Positions 26,074 through 35,662 of a stretch of 64,000 bases of DNA are shown in pieces. The position numbers and the translations under genes were made by a program. The notes under the pieces were generated by a model. The model was not told the origin of the DNA, made no database searches, and was given only the letters and a program-made list of their open reading frames with translations. The stretch's first letter is position 1. Each line of letters opens with the position of its first letter. Source of the DNA: Rhodoferax sp. BLA1 (GTDB lineage: Bacteria > Pseudomonadota > Gammaproteobacteria > Burkholderiales > Burkholderiaceae_C); assembly GCF_013416775.1 (NCBI RefSeq), contig NZ_SZVI01000012.1:248001-312000 (forward strand), read 5' to 3'.

Positions 26074-27387
26074 ATGCGTCTGGATGACTTGTACCTTTGG
26101 TACCTGGGAGACCCGACGCCTCGCTACGTGGGTGCGTTGAAGCTGGTTGCTGCTGGCAAGGGCGTCTCGCTCCACTACGCCGGGGACTGGCTTGCCAATG
26201 GATTCGCACTCAGCGAAGACTTGCCTCTCGTGGACAACGAGTTCTCCCCGCCCGGGCGGCTGAGCGCCAACGCGCCCCGCGCAGTCGGTGCCGTGGATGA
26301 CGCGCGTCCGGACCGATGGGGTGAAAAAGTCATCCGGTTCATCGACAAACCCAAGCGTACGTCGTTGATGGAGATGCTCTACTACGCTGGTGACGACCGT
26401 TTTGGTGCGTTGGGGGTCTCGACCTCACCCGACACCTACCTTCCCAGAAAAGGTGGCCCCCTGCCGATGTTGGCGCAAGCCCAAGAGCTCAGCGAGGTTG
26501 TGGCCAAGATCGAAGCCGGCGACACCTTGACTGCTCTCGAAGCCAAAATCATTGAAGGGGGTGGCAGCCCGTTAGGCGGCGCAAAGCCCAAGGCGCTGAT
26601 CGACATCGAGGGCGAGCAGTGGGTCATCAAGTTCTTCAACCACGAGTATGTGGATGCGCCGCTCATAGAGCACGCGACCATGACCTTGGCGGCGAAGGCC
26701 GGTATCTCCGTCGCCCAGACCCAGGTTATTCGCCTGGTGGCGGCGAACGCCGTGGCCATTCGGCGATTCGACCGCGTGAACGGTCGGCGAATTCACAGCA
26801 TCTCGGCAGGCACTGCTATCCGAGCGGCAACCCCGGCCGGCAACGAGCCAGAAATGGGGTACCCACAGCTTGCCCGAATCCTTCGCAGAATCGGCGTCAC
26901 CCACGGCGATGCGCATCTGGCCGATGCCCAAGAGTTGTTCCGCCGAATGGTGTTCAACATCCTGGTCGACAACACCGACGACCATGAGAAGAACCACGCA
27001 CTCTTGGTCGTGAACCCCACCGCCCATGGACGGCTGAGGCTGGCACCGGCGTATGACGTACTGCCCACCAACTCCGGCCAGGGCTATCAAGAGTTCATCT
27101 GCGGGACGGACGGGCAAGATTCCACGCTGGCCAACGCGATGTCCCAGTGCGACGCGTTTGGGCTGACGCCGGCCCATGCCGCCGCGCAAGTCGTTCAAGT
27201 CATCGGGGTGGTCAACACCTGGCGCGCGCACTTTGAATCCATGGGGGTATCGGAGCGCGACCTGGACAGCTTGGCAGAACGCCTCGACGGTGACCAATTG
27301 CTGAGCCAGCGACAGACGTTTGACGCAAGCCAGTACCAGGGTGCACCTCCCAAACGCAGGCCGACAAGCCCATTTCGCAGGACTTGA
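26074..27387 (+). CDS. HipA-like serine/threonine kinase toxin
   Basis: A 437-residue HipA-family kinase of full length. Visible features are the N-terminal subdomain (RLSANAPRAVGAVDDARPDR), the nucleotide loop SPLGGAKPKALI with EQWVIKFF, the catalytic loop NTDDHEKNHALL with the Asp at about residue 302, and the metal-binding Asp in APAYDVLPT. The family phosphorylates tRNA-synthetase-type targets, arrests translation and causes persistence. ATG 26074 is one base after the hipB stop; the frame is open further upstream but overlaps hipB. It sits in the accessory block between the KAP NTPase and the caspase operon. The target is unknown. Confidence 0.87.
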   Translation: MRLDDLYLWYLGDPTPRYVGALKLVAAGKGVSLHYAGDWLANGFALSEDLPLVDNEFSPPGRLSANAPRAVGAVDDARPDRWGEKVIRFIDKPKRTSLMEMLYYAGDDRFGALGVSTSPDTYLPRKGGPLPMLAQAQELSEVVAKIEAGDTLTALEAKIIEGGGSPLGGAKPKALIDIEGEQWVIKFFNHEYVDAPLIEHATMTLAAKAGISVAQTQVIRLVAANAVAIRRFDRVNGRRIHSISAGTAIRAATPAGNEPEMGYPQLARILRRIGVTHGDAHLADAQELFRRMVFNILVDNTDDHEKNHALLVVNPTAHGRLRLAPAYDVLPTNSGQGYQEFICGTDGQDSTLANAMSQCDAFGLTPAHAAAQVVQVIGVVNTWRAHFESMGVSERDLDSLAERLDGDQLLSQRQTFDASQYQGAPPKRRPTSPFRRT

Positions 27388-27522
27388 CGCGCGACCGACG
27401 GGTCTCTGGCCGGGAGCCTCAGAGTTTCTCGATTGCATGGCAAGTATTTGGCAGGCGGAGCGGCAAGCTGTATGCCAGCGCCCAGCCTCAAACAGTCACC
27501 GATCCATGCACGAGAAGTTATA

Positions 27523-27580
27523 AGCTTTTTTGGCCTCCTGCCCTTTTATCAAAAGGGTCAATAGCTAGCAAAACCATATC
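27523..27580. repeat. Interspersed palindromic repeat between convergent hipA and TIR-like genes
   Basis: Forward-sense copy: TTTGGCCTCCTGCCCTTTTA, TCAAAAGGGTCAATAGCTAG, then CAAAACCATATC. Its last bases reach the stop of the membrane gene (27579). The centre CCCTTTTATCAAAAGGG is a strong inverted repeat and could end transcripts from both sides. Confidence 0.7.
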
Positions 27581-29120
27581 AAAACAGCGGCGCCAACACC
27601 GCCTCGGTGGCCAGCGCTTGGCCACCTGGCTGGTGTAGCCAGACAAAGCGCTGCGCCGGTGCCGTTGTGGTGGCGGCCTGGGCAGAGGGCAGGTGGGTTT
27701 GGTCATTGGTCAGCACCACCACGCGGCGCAGGCCGGGGGTTTCGGCCAGCACCTGCAGCTCGTGCAAACAACCCCGGTTGTGGGCCTCAAAGTTGCGCAG
27801 GTCCATCAGCACCACATCGCTGAGCTGCACCAGCTCGGCCAGCGCCTGCTGCCAGGTGTTGTCGTGGCAATAACATTCGTTGACACGGTGTCGGCCATCC
27901 ACATCGGCGCGCCAGACAAACTCGGCCAAGCGGCGTGGCACATCGGCCGGGGTCTGGATAAAACGCTCACCCAGCCGCCCGTCGATGAAGGTGAAGATGT
28001 CATCCACGTCGATGGTGCGGTCCAGCAAGTCGGTGCCCGCAATCAGCACGGTGTTGCCCGTCAGGCGCCAGCGCTCAATCACCCGGTCAAACAGCTGCTG
28101 TACCTGGGCGTCCTGCTGGAACACGCGCAACACCAGCAGCGTTGGTGGCCGCCCGGCCTGCTGTGGCGTGGCCAAGCGGCGCATCCAGGCCCCGGCCAGC
28201 ACAATCCATAACAGCGGTGCAAAACACACCAGGGCGCCCCAGCCCAGGCTGCTGGAGGCGGCCAGCGCCGGTCCGGTGAGTGCCACCGTCCACACCGCAG
28301 TGAACAGGTAAAACAGCTCGGACACCTGTTGCTCTCGGTAAGCCCTGGCCAGTTGGCGGCCCAGCCAGCGCGCGGGCCACCAGGCCAGCAGCCAGGGCAG
28401 CAGCGCAAACAACATCAGCGCGGCGGTGGCGCCCAGCCAACTGGCCAGCCATTGGATGAAGCCGCTGTTGGCCTTCACCAGCGCGGCCAGCCCATCCAGC
28501 CCGGCCTGTGAGGACGCACACAACAACACAAACACCGGCGCCAGCCACGGCCCCACGGCGCGGGTGGCGCCGCCCAGGCACAGCGCGGTCACCACCAGCA
28601 GCGGCAAACCGATGTCAAACGCCATCCATTGAACAAGCATCAGCAGCGTCACATTCGCATTGGTGCGCCAGCTCAGCAACAGCACGGCCAGCACAAACCA
28701 GCCCAGCATGGCCGCCACAAAACGCCAACGCGACCAGCGGCCGATCACCGCCAGCACCGGCAGCACCGGCCAGGCATAGGCAATGCCCAGCGTGGCCACG
28801 GTTTTGAAGGTGATGGGTGCGTCGGCCAGCCACTGGGTGAGCAGGGTGCGTGTGAAGGCGATCAGCAGCGTCAGCAGCAGAAACTGCGCCAGCAGCCGGT
28901 GGTAAGCGGCGCGGTTGTGCTCCAGCGTGATCGCGGCTGCCGGGGCGGGCCGTTGCGGGCTGGGGCTGTGCTCGGGCCCGGTGCTGTGGGCGGCGGCGTT
29001 CAAAGGTGCGCGCATCAGCCGCTGCATGCTGACGCGGTAACGCCAGGCCACCAGTTGGGCGCATACCACCGCCAGCAGTGTGGCGATGATCAGCAGGGTG
29101 AGGATCTTGCCGGAGGCCAT
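27579..29120 (-). CDS. Multi-pass membrane protein with C-terminal TIR-like domain
   Basis: A 513-residue protein, third gene of the leftward caspase operon, 40 bases after the CHAT gene. Residues 5-25 form a first membrane segment, 40-65 a Pro/Ala-rich linker, and 76-312 about eight further hydrophobic segments. The soluble C-terminus (about 325-513) alternates strands and helices: PTLLVLRVFQQD, GNTVLIAGTDLL, SDVVLMDLRNF (D440), NRGCLHELQVL (E454) and RRVVVLTND. The GCLHEL block after a hydrophobic strand resembles the catalytic-Glu helix of TIR or nucleoside-deoxyribosyltransferase-like folds. That assignment is an inference; the domain is not one I can name with certainty. It may be the effector that acts at the membrane or consumes a nucleotide. 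Confidence 0.6.
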   Translation of the reverse strand: MASGKILTLLIIATLLAVVCAQLVAWRYRVSMQRLMRAPLNAAAHSTGPEHSPSPQRPAPAAAITLEHNRAAYHRLLAQFLLLTLLIAFTRTLLTQWLADAPITFKTVATLGIAYAWPVLPVLAVIGRWSRWRFVAAMLGWFVLAVLLLSWRTNANVTLLMLVQWMAFDIGLPLLVVTALCLGGATRAVGPWLAPVFVLLCASSQAGLDGLAALVKANSGFIQWLASWLGATAALMLFALLPWLLAWWPARWLGRQLARAYREQQVSELFYLFTAVWTVALTGPALAASSSLGWGALVCFAPLLWIVLAGAWMRRLATPQQAGRPPTLLVLRVFQQDAQVQQLFDRVIERWRLTGNTVLIAGTDLLDRTIDVDDIFTFIDGRLGERFIQTPADVPRRLAEFVWRADVDGRHRVNECYCHDNTWQQALAELVQLSDVVLMDLRNFEAHNRGCLHELQVLAETPGLRRVVVLTNDQTHLPSAQAATTTAPAQRFVWLHQPGGQALATEAVLAPLF

Positions 29121-29160
29121 GGCGCTCAGACCGGTCTGCTGGCGGGCAGAACGTGTCGGC

Positions 29161-32100
29161 TCACGTCAGGCTCTCTAGCAGCTGTTCCAGCAGGTGGCGC
29201 GTGGGTTTGTCAGCTGCTGACCACAGGCTCAGCAAAAAGTCGAGGTTGTCGGTCAACGCGGCCAGTTCACGCGGGCTGCTGGCCCGGCCAATCGCAGCCC
29301 GGTAGGCCGCCAGCACCGGTGCAGCTTGCGTACCGGCAGGCACTTTGGCGCGGCGGCGTGGCTGGTTGGCTGCTTGTAACAGCAGCTGGCTCAGGCTCAG
29401 GTCGGCCAGGCTGGCGGCGTCCCAGAAGTTGGGGTTGTCGGCCAGGCGCTGGCTCAGTGCACTGCGCTGTTGCGCCAGCTGGGCGGTGATGCCCGCCGTG
29501 TCGAGCTTGGGCGCGGTGTCACGTTGAGCGATGAGCAGGGTGGCGGCCAGCCAGTTGGTGAAGGCATAGGCATCGCTGTGGCGCAGCAGCGACTGCTGGT
29601 AGTGCAGCGCCATCTGGCGCAAGGCGGCCAGCTGTTGCGAGGCATCGGTTTGTAACACGGCCAGGCGTTTGTGGGCGCTGCCCAGCAGGTTCAGCCGCTC
29701 AGAGCTGGGGCTGCGTTGGCACAGCAGCTGCAGGTCGGCCACCGCGGTGTCGATGTTGTGCACCGCCTGTTGCCGCACCAGCTCGCGTTTGGCCGGGCTC
29801 AGGCGGCGCGCCGCGCGCCAGCTGTGTTGCGCCAGGCGCACCCGGAAGTTGGCATGTTGCTCCAGCACCCGCATTGGGCAGTCGCCACGCTCGGCGGCCA
29901 GGGCTTTGTCGAGCCAGTCCAGCGCCTGCTGCCACTCGCGCAATTCACCCCAGGCCAGGCCCAGCGCTGCGCAGACATCGGCGCGTTGTAACCACTGCTC
30001 GGCCTGGGCTTGTGGCACGCGGGCCAGGCGGCTGGCGATGCGTTCGCTGCCATGGCTGGTGTGGCCACCGGCGCACAGGTCGGCGCTCAGGTTGTTGAGG
30101 TCCACCACCAGCTCATGCGGTGTGCCGAAGTCGGGCCAGACGGTTTGTGTGGTGCTGCCGTCACGGTGCAGCCGGAAGTCCGGGTCGCCATAACACTGGT
30201 AGGCGCCCCAGGTGTTGACATCGGGGCAACGTGTCCAGACCTCTTCACGCGCGCGGCGCACGGCTTCACCAAACGCATCACCGGACAACATGCCCTGGTA
30301 GAAACTGGCGGCAAACACCTGCCCGGCGCGGTCGTCCACCGCCCAGCCTGCGGCAACCACGGCGCGCACCCCCATGCGGATCAGTTCCTCACCCAGATTC
30401 GCCGCCAGCCCAAGCCGGTCCAGCGGGCGCGGGCCGTCCACCCGCCCCAGGTGGCAGCAGTTGACAAACACCAGCTCGGGCACAAAGCGCAGCTGGGCGA
30501 TGTCGCCCGGGGTCAGGAAGGTGTCTGCCCCCATCACCATGCCCGAGATCGGCTCGACACCCACAGCTGAACCCGGGCGCCGGTACTGGTGCACCCCATG
30601 ACCGGCCAGATGCAGGATGCGCCAGCTGTTTTTGTGCAGCGCCTCCAGAATTGATGTGCTGCTCTGGTCCACACAGTCGAGCACCTCATAGCCGTTGTTA
30701 CCCAGTTGTTGGGCCACTTGCTGGGTTTCCTCGCGCGCGCCGGGCAGGTCGGCAAAGTCGGCCGAGCCGCCCAGGTCGGGGTTGCCAATCACCAGCGCGG
30801 TGTTGCTCAGGCCGTGTACCGGCCGTTGGCGAAAGGTGCTGGTGCGGAACTGGCGGATAAAACCCGCCGCCACCGCAGGCGGGCGCTCACCGGTGGCCCA
30901 GCGGTTTTCGAGCAGTTCCCAGGGGTAGGGCGCGGTTTGCGCGTCCACCAGCACCACCAGGTTGCCCTGTTGGAGCGCCATTTCGCGCAGGCGCAGCGGC
31001 AGCAGCATCTCAAACAGGGTTTTGGAGGCTTCCGAGTTTTGCCCGGTGCTCTGGCTGGCGATCTGCACAAAACTCTGCGCCAGTGCCAGCTGCCCGGTGG
31101 CCAGGGTTTCTTCGGCGCGGGCGCGGTCGGTCGGGAACACAAAACGCAGGCGCCCGGTGTCCTCGGTGATCTCCAGGCGCTGGTACCACTCGGGTGAGGC
31201 CACAAAACGCACGCGCCGGTGCCCGCCTTGCCCGGTTTCCACCGCCTTGGCCTCCCAGCGCACGGCACCGGCCAGCGCCTCGTTGTCCACCAGGCGGCCC
31301 AGGGCGTCGGTAGCGGCAATCGCAATGTCCTCAAACAGCTCCAGAAACTCCAGCCGGTCGATCAGCACCCGGTTGTCCAGGCCCTGATCGGCCAGGCGCC
31401 GGTTGGCGCAGACCGCAGCGCGCAGGATCGCCTCCAGCGCATCGGCCACCGGCAGCCCGCCCGAACCGGTGCCCACCAGCAGGCAGGTCACTGCCGCCGA
31501 GCGTGGCCGCCCGCCCTCACCAAAGCGTGGGTCGGGCCAGTGCGCCACATCCAGCGCAAAGTCCAGCAGTGCGGCGCGCACCGAATCTTCCAGCAGACCT
31601 GGGCTCAAGGCCCCCACCTGGCCCAGCCCCACCACCACCGCCCCGGCCGGTTTGGCGCTGGCCGAATCGTTGAGGAACACCGTGTTGCTGCCCAGTGGGC
31701 CGGGGTAAATGCCCAGATCGAGCCGACGCGTCAGCGCACCACCCAGCTGGCGGTCCAGCACTGCTTCGGCGCTGACCACGGTGTCGCCCTGGTAGTGGCC
31801 CACCAGCACCGGGTGGCGCGCGTAGGCCAGGTTGCCGTGGCGGATGGCGATCTCGATGGGGGGCAGCGCCGCCTCCGACGCAGCTTGGGGCGCCAGCGCC
31901 TGGCCAGACCAGCCCAGGCTGCTGATGTCACCCGGCGTGGGTATACCGTCCACTGGCGGTGTGTCGGGCAACACAAAACGCTCTTCACCCGCTGCGCCAC
32001 GCGAGCGCGCTGGCGGTGTGCTGGGCAGCAGCCGGGTCTGGCCGTTGACCAGCAGGTCCAGGTAACCTGGGAAGGCCCGGGGCTGGGCACACAAGGCATC

Positions 32101-34599
32101 GTGCGCGGTGTCTTCGGCATACCAGGTGGGCACACCGGGCAGGCAGCCCGACTGCCAGCTCACCGTGCCATCGCCCTCGTGGGTGGCAATGAACTGCAGG
32201 CGCTTCTGGTCGGGCCGCCACCAGGACGGGCCCGGACTGAGCTGGTAGTCGATCACCGTGCTGGGCTGGCAGCCAGCCACGTACACCATGTGTTGTGGGG
32301 CGGGCGGTGCACTGCGCAGCAACTGCCAGGTGGTGGCAGCCTCTTGCAGTGCGGCGGCGGGCGCGGTGGCCCAGCTGGCGCGAATGGCCTGGCGCAGCTT
32401 GTCCCAGCGGCTGGTGTCGGCAAAGTCGGGGTCGTTCGGGGCAAAGGGCAACAGCTCCAGCAGGCCCGGGTAACGCGCCACCAGGCCAATGATCTGGTCG
32501 GTGTTCTGGGTGATGTCGAGCAGCGTGAGCTTGGTCTGGGTCGGGTTAAAACCGGTCAGCCAGCGCACCGCCTCGTACGAGCCCAGGTTGGGGGTGCCCA
32601 GCATCAGAAACCGTGCGCCGGGCAGGCGGGTGATGCGCTGCCACAGCGCGCTGCCCACGCCGCCGTCCGCGATCATGGCGCGCACCACCAGACCCCCCAT
32701 CGAATGGGCCACCAGGCGCAGCGGCTGGCCACTGCGTTCGGCCTGGGCCACCAGCGGCTCCAGCGTGCTGGCCAGGCGGGCAGCGGCCTGGCGCACCGAG
32801 TGGCGCCAGTCGTAGGGGAACAGCTCCACCTGGTGGCTGCGTGCCAGAAACTCGACCAGCGGGCCATAAAAGTCGTCGACCAGCCCCACCGGGCTGATGC
32901 CAGGCCGGTCCATGGCCAGGCGTTTCAGGCCACCTTTGAGCAGCGCCCAGTAGTCCAGCCACACGGTGTCGTCCTGCACGCGCAGCTGACTGCCCATGGT
33001 GCCGGGCAGCAGCACCACGATCGGGCGCGGCTTGTTGGGGCTGCTGCGGCTGCGTGTTGCGGCGGCCTGGCAGCGCGGGGCGGCGGGTGGTGGGGCGGTG
33101 AGAGGTAAAAAACCACCGCTGTCGGCGTCGCTGCGGCCCAGCGCCGCGCCCAGCCAGCGGATGCTGGCCTCGTTGCTGAAATAACGGAAGTGGTTGACCT
33201 TGGGGCCGCTGTCCTGGCGGAAACGTGCACCCGGCGCCAAGCGCGCCAGGCCGCCCCCCATGGACGCCGTGTCCACCACCAGGTCGTGCGCGTTTTTGTA
33301 GAACCAGTCGTTGGCCAGCACCTTGAGGGTGTTCCACAGGCCGTCACCGGGCTCGATGTCACCGGCGATCACACTCAGGTCGGCACTGGTGGCCAGTTCG
33401 GGCACGCCGTTGAGAAGCCGGGTCAGCGCTGAGCCGGGCACCATGGCCTCGATGCCGGGCAGGGTGCGTGGGTCGGTGCGCTCCTTCACCACGGCCAGCA
33501 GGAAATCCAGGCTGTCACCAAACAGACCGTTGCCGGTGGCCGCGTTGACCAGGTAGTCCAGCACCGAGAGCCAGCGGTCCAACCGCCCCGAGGCCAGGGT
33601 GGTGCCACGCGCTGGGCAGGCCACACGGGCAAAACGGGTGACGCGCATTTGTTTCTGGGCCAGCAGCGCCACCAGCTCCAGCAGGTGCTGGCGGTCGGCG
33701 TTGTAGTCGGCATCACGCGCCCGGGCCTCGGTGTCGGACAGCGGCGAGAGCCCGAGTTGGGGGGCGATGCTGCGGTCGGCTGCAAACAGCTGTTGCACCT
33801 TGTCAGGGGTCAGCAGTTGGTCCAGTTTGGGGCAGCCAGAGAGGGCCAGCAGCTCACCCACCAGGCCGCCGCGTGAATGGCTCACCAGATGCAACTCGGC
33901 GCCGCTGGGCAGGCGTTTGACCAGGGCCAGCGCGTTCTGGATCGGGCTCTCGGTCAGGCTGCGGTGCTCCAGCGCCAACACCCGCTCACCATACACCGGT
34001 GCCAAGGATTGGCGCAGACGCGCTGCTTCGGTGGCGCCCGGTTCCCACAGCTTGCCAAAACTGCCCGCTGTGCTGGAGGCCGTGCCATGTAAAAACACCA
34101 GCAGCGGGCCCTGGTTGGACGGGATGGGGCTGGTGTCGGGCAGGCTGCGCAGTGTCAGATCACTACTGAGGTCCAGCTGGTACAGGCCGGGCGGGTGCTC
34201 ACCCAGCAGCTTTTGCTCAAAGTGTTGGCCCAGTTTGCGGGCGGATTTTTCCGCCAGGTCCAGGCCAAAAAAATCCAGCACCCGGATCGCCAGGCCCAGC
34301 AGTCCACGTTCACCTGCGCTGCTGGTGCGTGGTGTCAGTCGCGAGAACTCCCAGGCGGCACCGGCGTCGCGGCTGGGCAAGGCGCCATATTCCTGTGCCA
34401 GGTCATCCACCCGGCTCCAGAGGACAAAACCGTTGTCCAGCTCGACCCGCACCACGGTGTTGCCCGCCACCTCGATCTGGTCACCAGCCCCGTCACGTGC
34501 GGCACCGGGGATCAGCCGGTGGCTGGGTGCCATCCCCCCGAAACGTGGCGCGCGGGTGTCACTCAGGGTGCCGCGGATCTTGTACAGCTGCTCTGCCAT
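29161..34599 (-). CDS. Giant protein with tandem alpha/beta-hydrolase domains, CHAT protease domain and helical C-terminus
   Basis: A 1,812-residue protein from the ATG at 34599, preceded by GGAG; the frame opens slightly earlier at 34647. Domains in order: a short N-terminal beta region; alpha/beta-hydrolase 1 (about 155-430) with LLVFLHGTASS and nucleophile Ser242 in SHSRGG; alpha/beta-hydrolase 2 (about 520-850), LCAT/PGAP1-like, with VVLLPGTMGS, Ser633 in AHSMGG and HEGDGTV; an unassigned region (about 910-1080) with GAVVVGLGQVG; a CHAT caspase-like domain (about 1150-1480) with His1334 in LHLAGHGVH and Cys1382 in VFVNCCHLG; and a TPR-like helical tail (about 1490-1812). All three nucleophile motifs look intact. 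CHAT proteins with TPRs act in caspase-like signalling, including Craspase. The combination with two hydrolases in one chain is unusual. Confidence 0.85.
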   Translation of the reverse strand: MAEQLYKIRGTLSDTRAPRFGGMAPSHRLIPGAARDGAGDQIEVAGNTVVRVELDNGFVLWSRVDDLAQEYGALPSRDAGAAWEFSRLTPRTSSAGERGLLGLAIRVLDFFGLDLAEKSARKLGQHFEQKLLGEHPPGLYQLDLSSDLTLRSLPDTSPIPSNQGPLLVFLHGTASSTAGSFGKLWEPGATEAARLRQSLAPVYGERVLALEHRSLTESPIQNALALVKRLPSGAELHLVSHSRGGLVGELLALSGCPKLDQLLTPDKVQQLFAADRSIAPQLGLSPLSDTEARARDADYNADRQHLLELVALLAQKQMRVTRFARVACPARGTTLASGRLDRWLSVLDYLVNAATGNGLFGDSLDFLLAVVKERTDPRTLPGIEAMVPGSALTRLLNGVPELATSADLSVIAGDIEPGDGLWNTLKVLANDWFYKNAHDLVVDTASMGGGLARLAPGARFRQDSGPKVNHFRYFSNEASIRWLGAALGRSDADSGGFLPLTAPPPAAPRCQAAATRSRSSPNKPRPIVVLLPGTMGSQLRVQDDTVWLDYWALLKGGLKRLAMDRPGISPVGLVDDFYGPLVEFLARSHQVELFPYDWRHSVRQAAARLASTLEPLVAQAERSGQPLRLVAHSMGGLVVRAMIADGGVGSALWQRITRLPGARFLMLGTPNLGSYEAVRWLTGFNPTQTKLTLLDITQNTDQIIGLVARYPGLLELLPFAPNDPDFADTSRWDKLRQAIRASWATAPAAALQEAATTWQLLRSAPPAPQHMVYVAGCQPSTVIDYQLSPGPSWWRPDQKRLQFIATHEGDGTVSWQSGCLPGVPTWYAEDTAHDALCAQPRAFPGYLDLLVNGQTRLLPSTPPARSRGAAGEERFVLPDTPPVDGIPTPGDISSLGWSGQALAPQAASEAALPPIEIAIRHGNLAYARHPVLVGHYQGDTVVSAEAVLDRQLGGALTRRLDLGIYPGPLGSNTVFLNDSASAKPAGAVVVGLGQVGALSPGLLEDSVRAALLDFALDVAHWPDPRFGEGGRPRSAAVTCLLVGTGSGGLPVADALEAILRAAVCANRRLADQGLDNRVLIDRLEFLELFEDIAIAATDALGRLVDNEALAGAVRWEAKAVETGQGGHRRVRFVASPEWYQRLEITEDTGRLRFVFPTDRARAEETLATGQLALAQSFVQIASQSTGQNSEASKTLFEMLLPLRLREMALQQGNLVVLVDAQTAPYPWELLENRWATGERPPAVAAGFIRQFRTSTFRQRPVHGLSNTALVIGNPDLGGSADFADLPGAREETQQVAQQLGNNGYEVLDCVDQSSTSILEALHKNSWRILHLAGHGVHQYRRPGSAVGVEPISGMVMGADTFLTPGDIAQLRFVPELVFVNCCHLGRVDGPRPLDRLGLAANLGEELIRMGVRAVVAAGWAVDDRAGQVFAASFYQGMLSGDAFGEAVRRAREEVWTRCPDVNTWGAYQCYGDPDFRLHRDGSTTQTVWPDFGTPHELVVDLNNLSADLCAGGHTSHGSERIASRLARVPQAQAEQWLQRADVCAALGLAWGELREWQQALDWLDKALAAERGDCPMRVLEQHANFRVRLAQHSWRAARRLSPAKRELVRQQAVHNIDTAVADLQLLCQRSPSSERLNLLGSAHKRLAVLQTDASQQLAALRQMALHYQQSLLRHSDAYAFTNWLAATLLIAQRDTAPKLDTAGITAQLAQQRSALSQRLADNPNFWDAASLADLSLSQLLLQAANQPRRRAKVPAGTQAAPVLAAYRAAIGRASSPRELAALTDNLDFLLSLWSAADKPTRHLLEQLLESLT

Positions 34600-34659
34600 G
34601 GGACGCTCCTGCCAGATGGAACACAACCGGTGCCGCACGCGCGACACCGGCGCGGGAAC

Positions 34660-35493
34660 TTACGCAAAAACCTTGCTTTTCCGGGCTGTGTCACTGCCCA
34701 CAATTTGGGGCGACTGCGGGTAACTGGCCGAGGGCAGGTATTTGAGGATGGCTTTGTGCCAGTCGGCGTAGCTGGCTTCTGGTTTGAGCGTTTTGAGGGC
34801 TTTGAGCGCGTAGTAGGTGAAGGCCCCGTTGTAGCGGCCCTGGATGTGCGCGTCATAACTGAAGTTGTTGGGGCCTTCTTTGCAGCCCGACAAAAGCAAG
34901 TCACCCAGCAGCCGTGAATAAGCCCCCAGCAGCGGGGAGGCGCCCGCCGGTGCCAGCACAGTGGCTGCCAGTTTGCCCGCGCGGTTTTTGGGCAAATCTT
35001 TGGCCGGCAACCAGTTGCCCATCGGCATGAAGCGTGGCCGGGTGTCGGCACCGGGCTCCGCCTTGGCGGCACGGGTCACGGTACCGGAGTGGCAGCTGTC
35101 GGCAATCAAGACCAGGCGAACACCGGGCTTGCGCGCGGCAAACAGGGTTTTGATTTCGTCGTCGGTCAAGGCCGCGCCCTTGGTCTGCAGGTCATACGGG
35201 CACAGGGCTTCATCGAGCCCGTCGGCCTCGTCACCATCGGTGTCGGGCTGGTAGCTGCCATGGCCCGAGAAGGTGATCACCAGGCTGTCGTTTTTGCTGG
35301 CCTTGCTGATCAGGTTGCTCAAGGCCGCCACCATGGCCGCCTTGGTGGCTTGATCGTCGAGCAGTTTGCTGACCCCAAAGCCGCGTGCGCCCAAACAGTC
35401 TGCCCAGTCGTTGGCGTCGTTGACACAGCCCTGCAGGTCCATGTGGGTGCCGGGGTAGTTGTTGATGCCGATACACAGTGCCTTCTTGGCCAT
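34660..35493 (-). CDS. Orthocaspase (caspase-family C14 peptidase)
   Basis: A 277-residue single-domain caspase homologue. It begins directly with the p20 fold (KALCIGINNYPG). The catalytic dyad is visible: His78 in TFSGHGSY and Cys134 in LIADSCHSGT, with the acidic residue before Cys that gives prokaryotic and plant metacaspases their Arg/Lys preference. LDEALCPYD also matches the family. It has no pro-domain, repeat or membrane segment, so regulation probably comes from partners. It is the first gene of a leftward operon; the CHAT/hydrolase gene starts 60 bases beyond its stop. In bacteria, caspase homologues in such operons are linked to abortive phage defence. Confidence 0.92.
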   Translation of the reverse strand: MAKKALCIGINNYPGTHMDLQGCVNDANDWADCLGARGFGVSKLLDDQATKAAMVAALSNLISKASKNDSLVITFSGHGSYQPDTDGDEADGLDEALCPYDLQTKGAALTDDEIKTLFAARKPGVRLVLIADSCHSGTVTRAAKAEPGADTRPRFMPMGNWLPAKDLPKNRAGKLAATVLAPAGASPLLGAYSRLLGDLLLSGCKEGPNNFSYDAHIQGRYNGAFTYYALKALKTLKPEASYADWHKAILKYLPSASYPQSPQIVGSDTARKSKVFA

Positions 35494-35662
35494 GATGACG
35501 CTCCTTGGTGGGACAGGTTGAACAAACGGGCAGGCTTGACTCTCCAGATCTTCAGAGGAATAACAACGGCAAAAAAACCAACGAGGGGGAGGCCGATGGG
35601 TGCGCAGCGTGGCAAGTGCCAGTCGGTGTCGCTCGAGCGACTTGTGTTTGTGGGGGCAAGAA

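Noticed and set aside
31219..33108. 629-residue open frame on the + strand
   Set aside because: It lies wholly antisense to the CHAT/hydrolase gene, has no domain pattern and reads as low-complexity His/Gln/Arg-rich peptide, typical of a shadow frame in GC-rich DNA.
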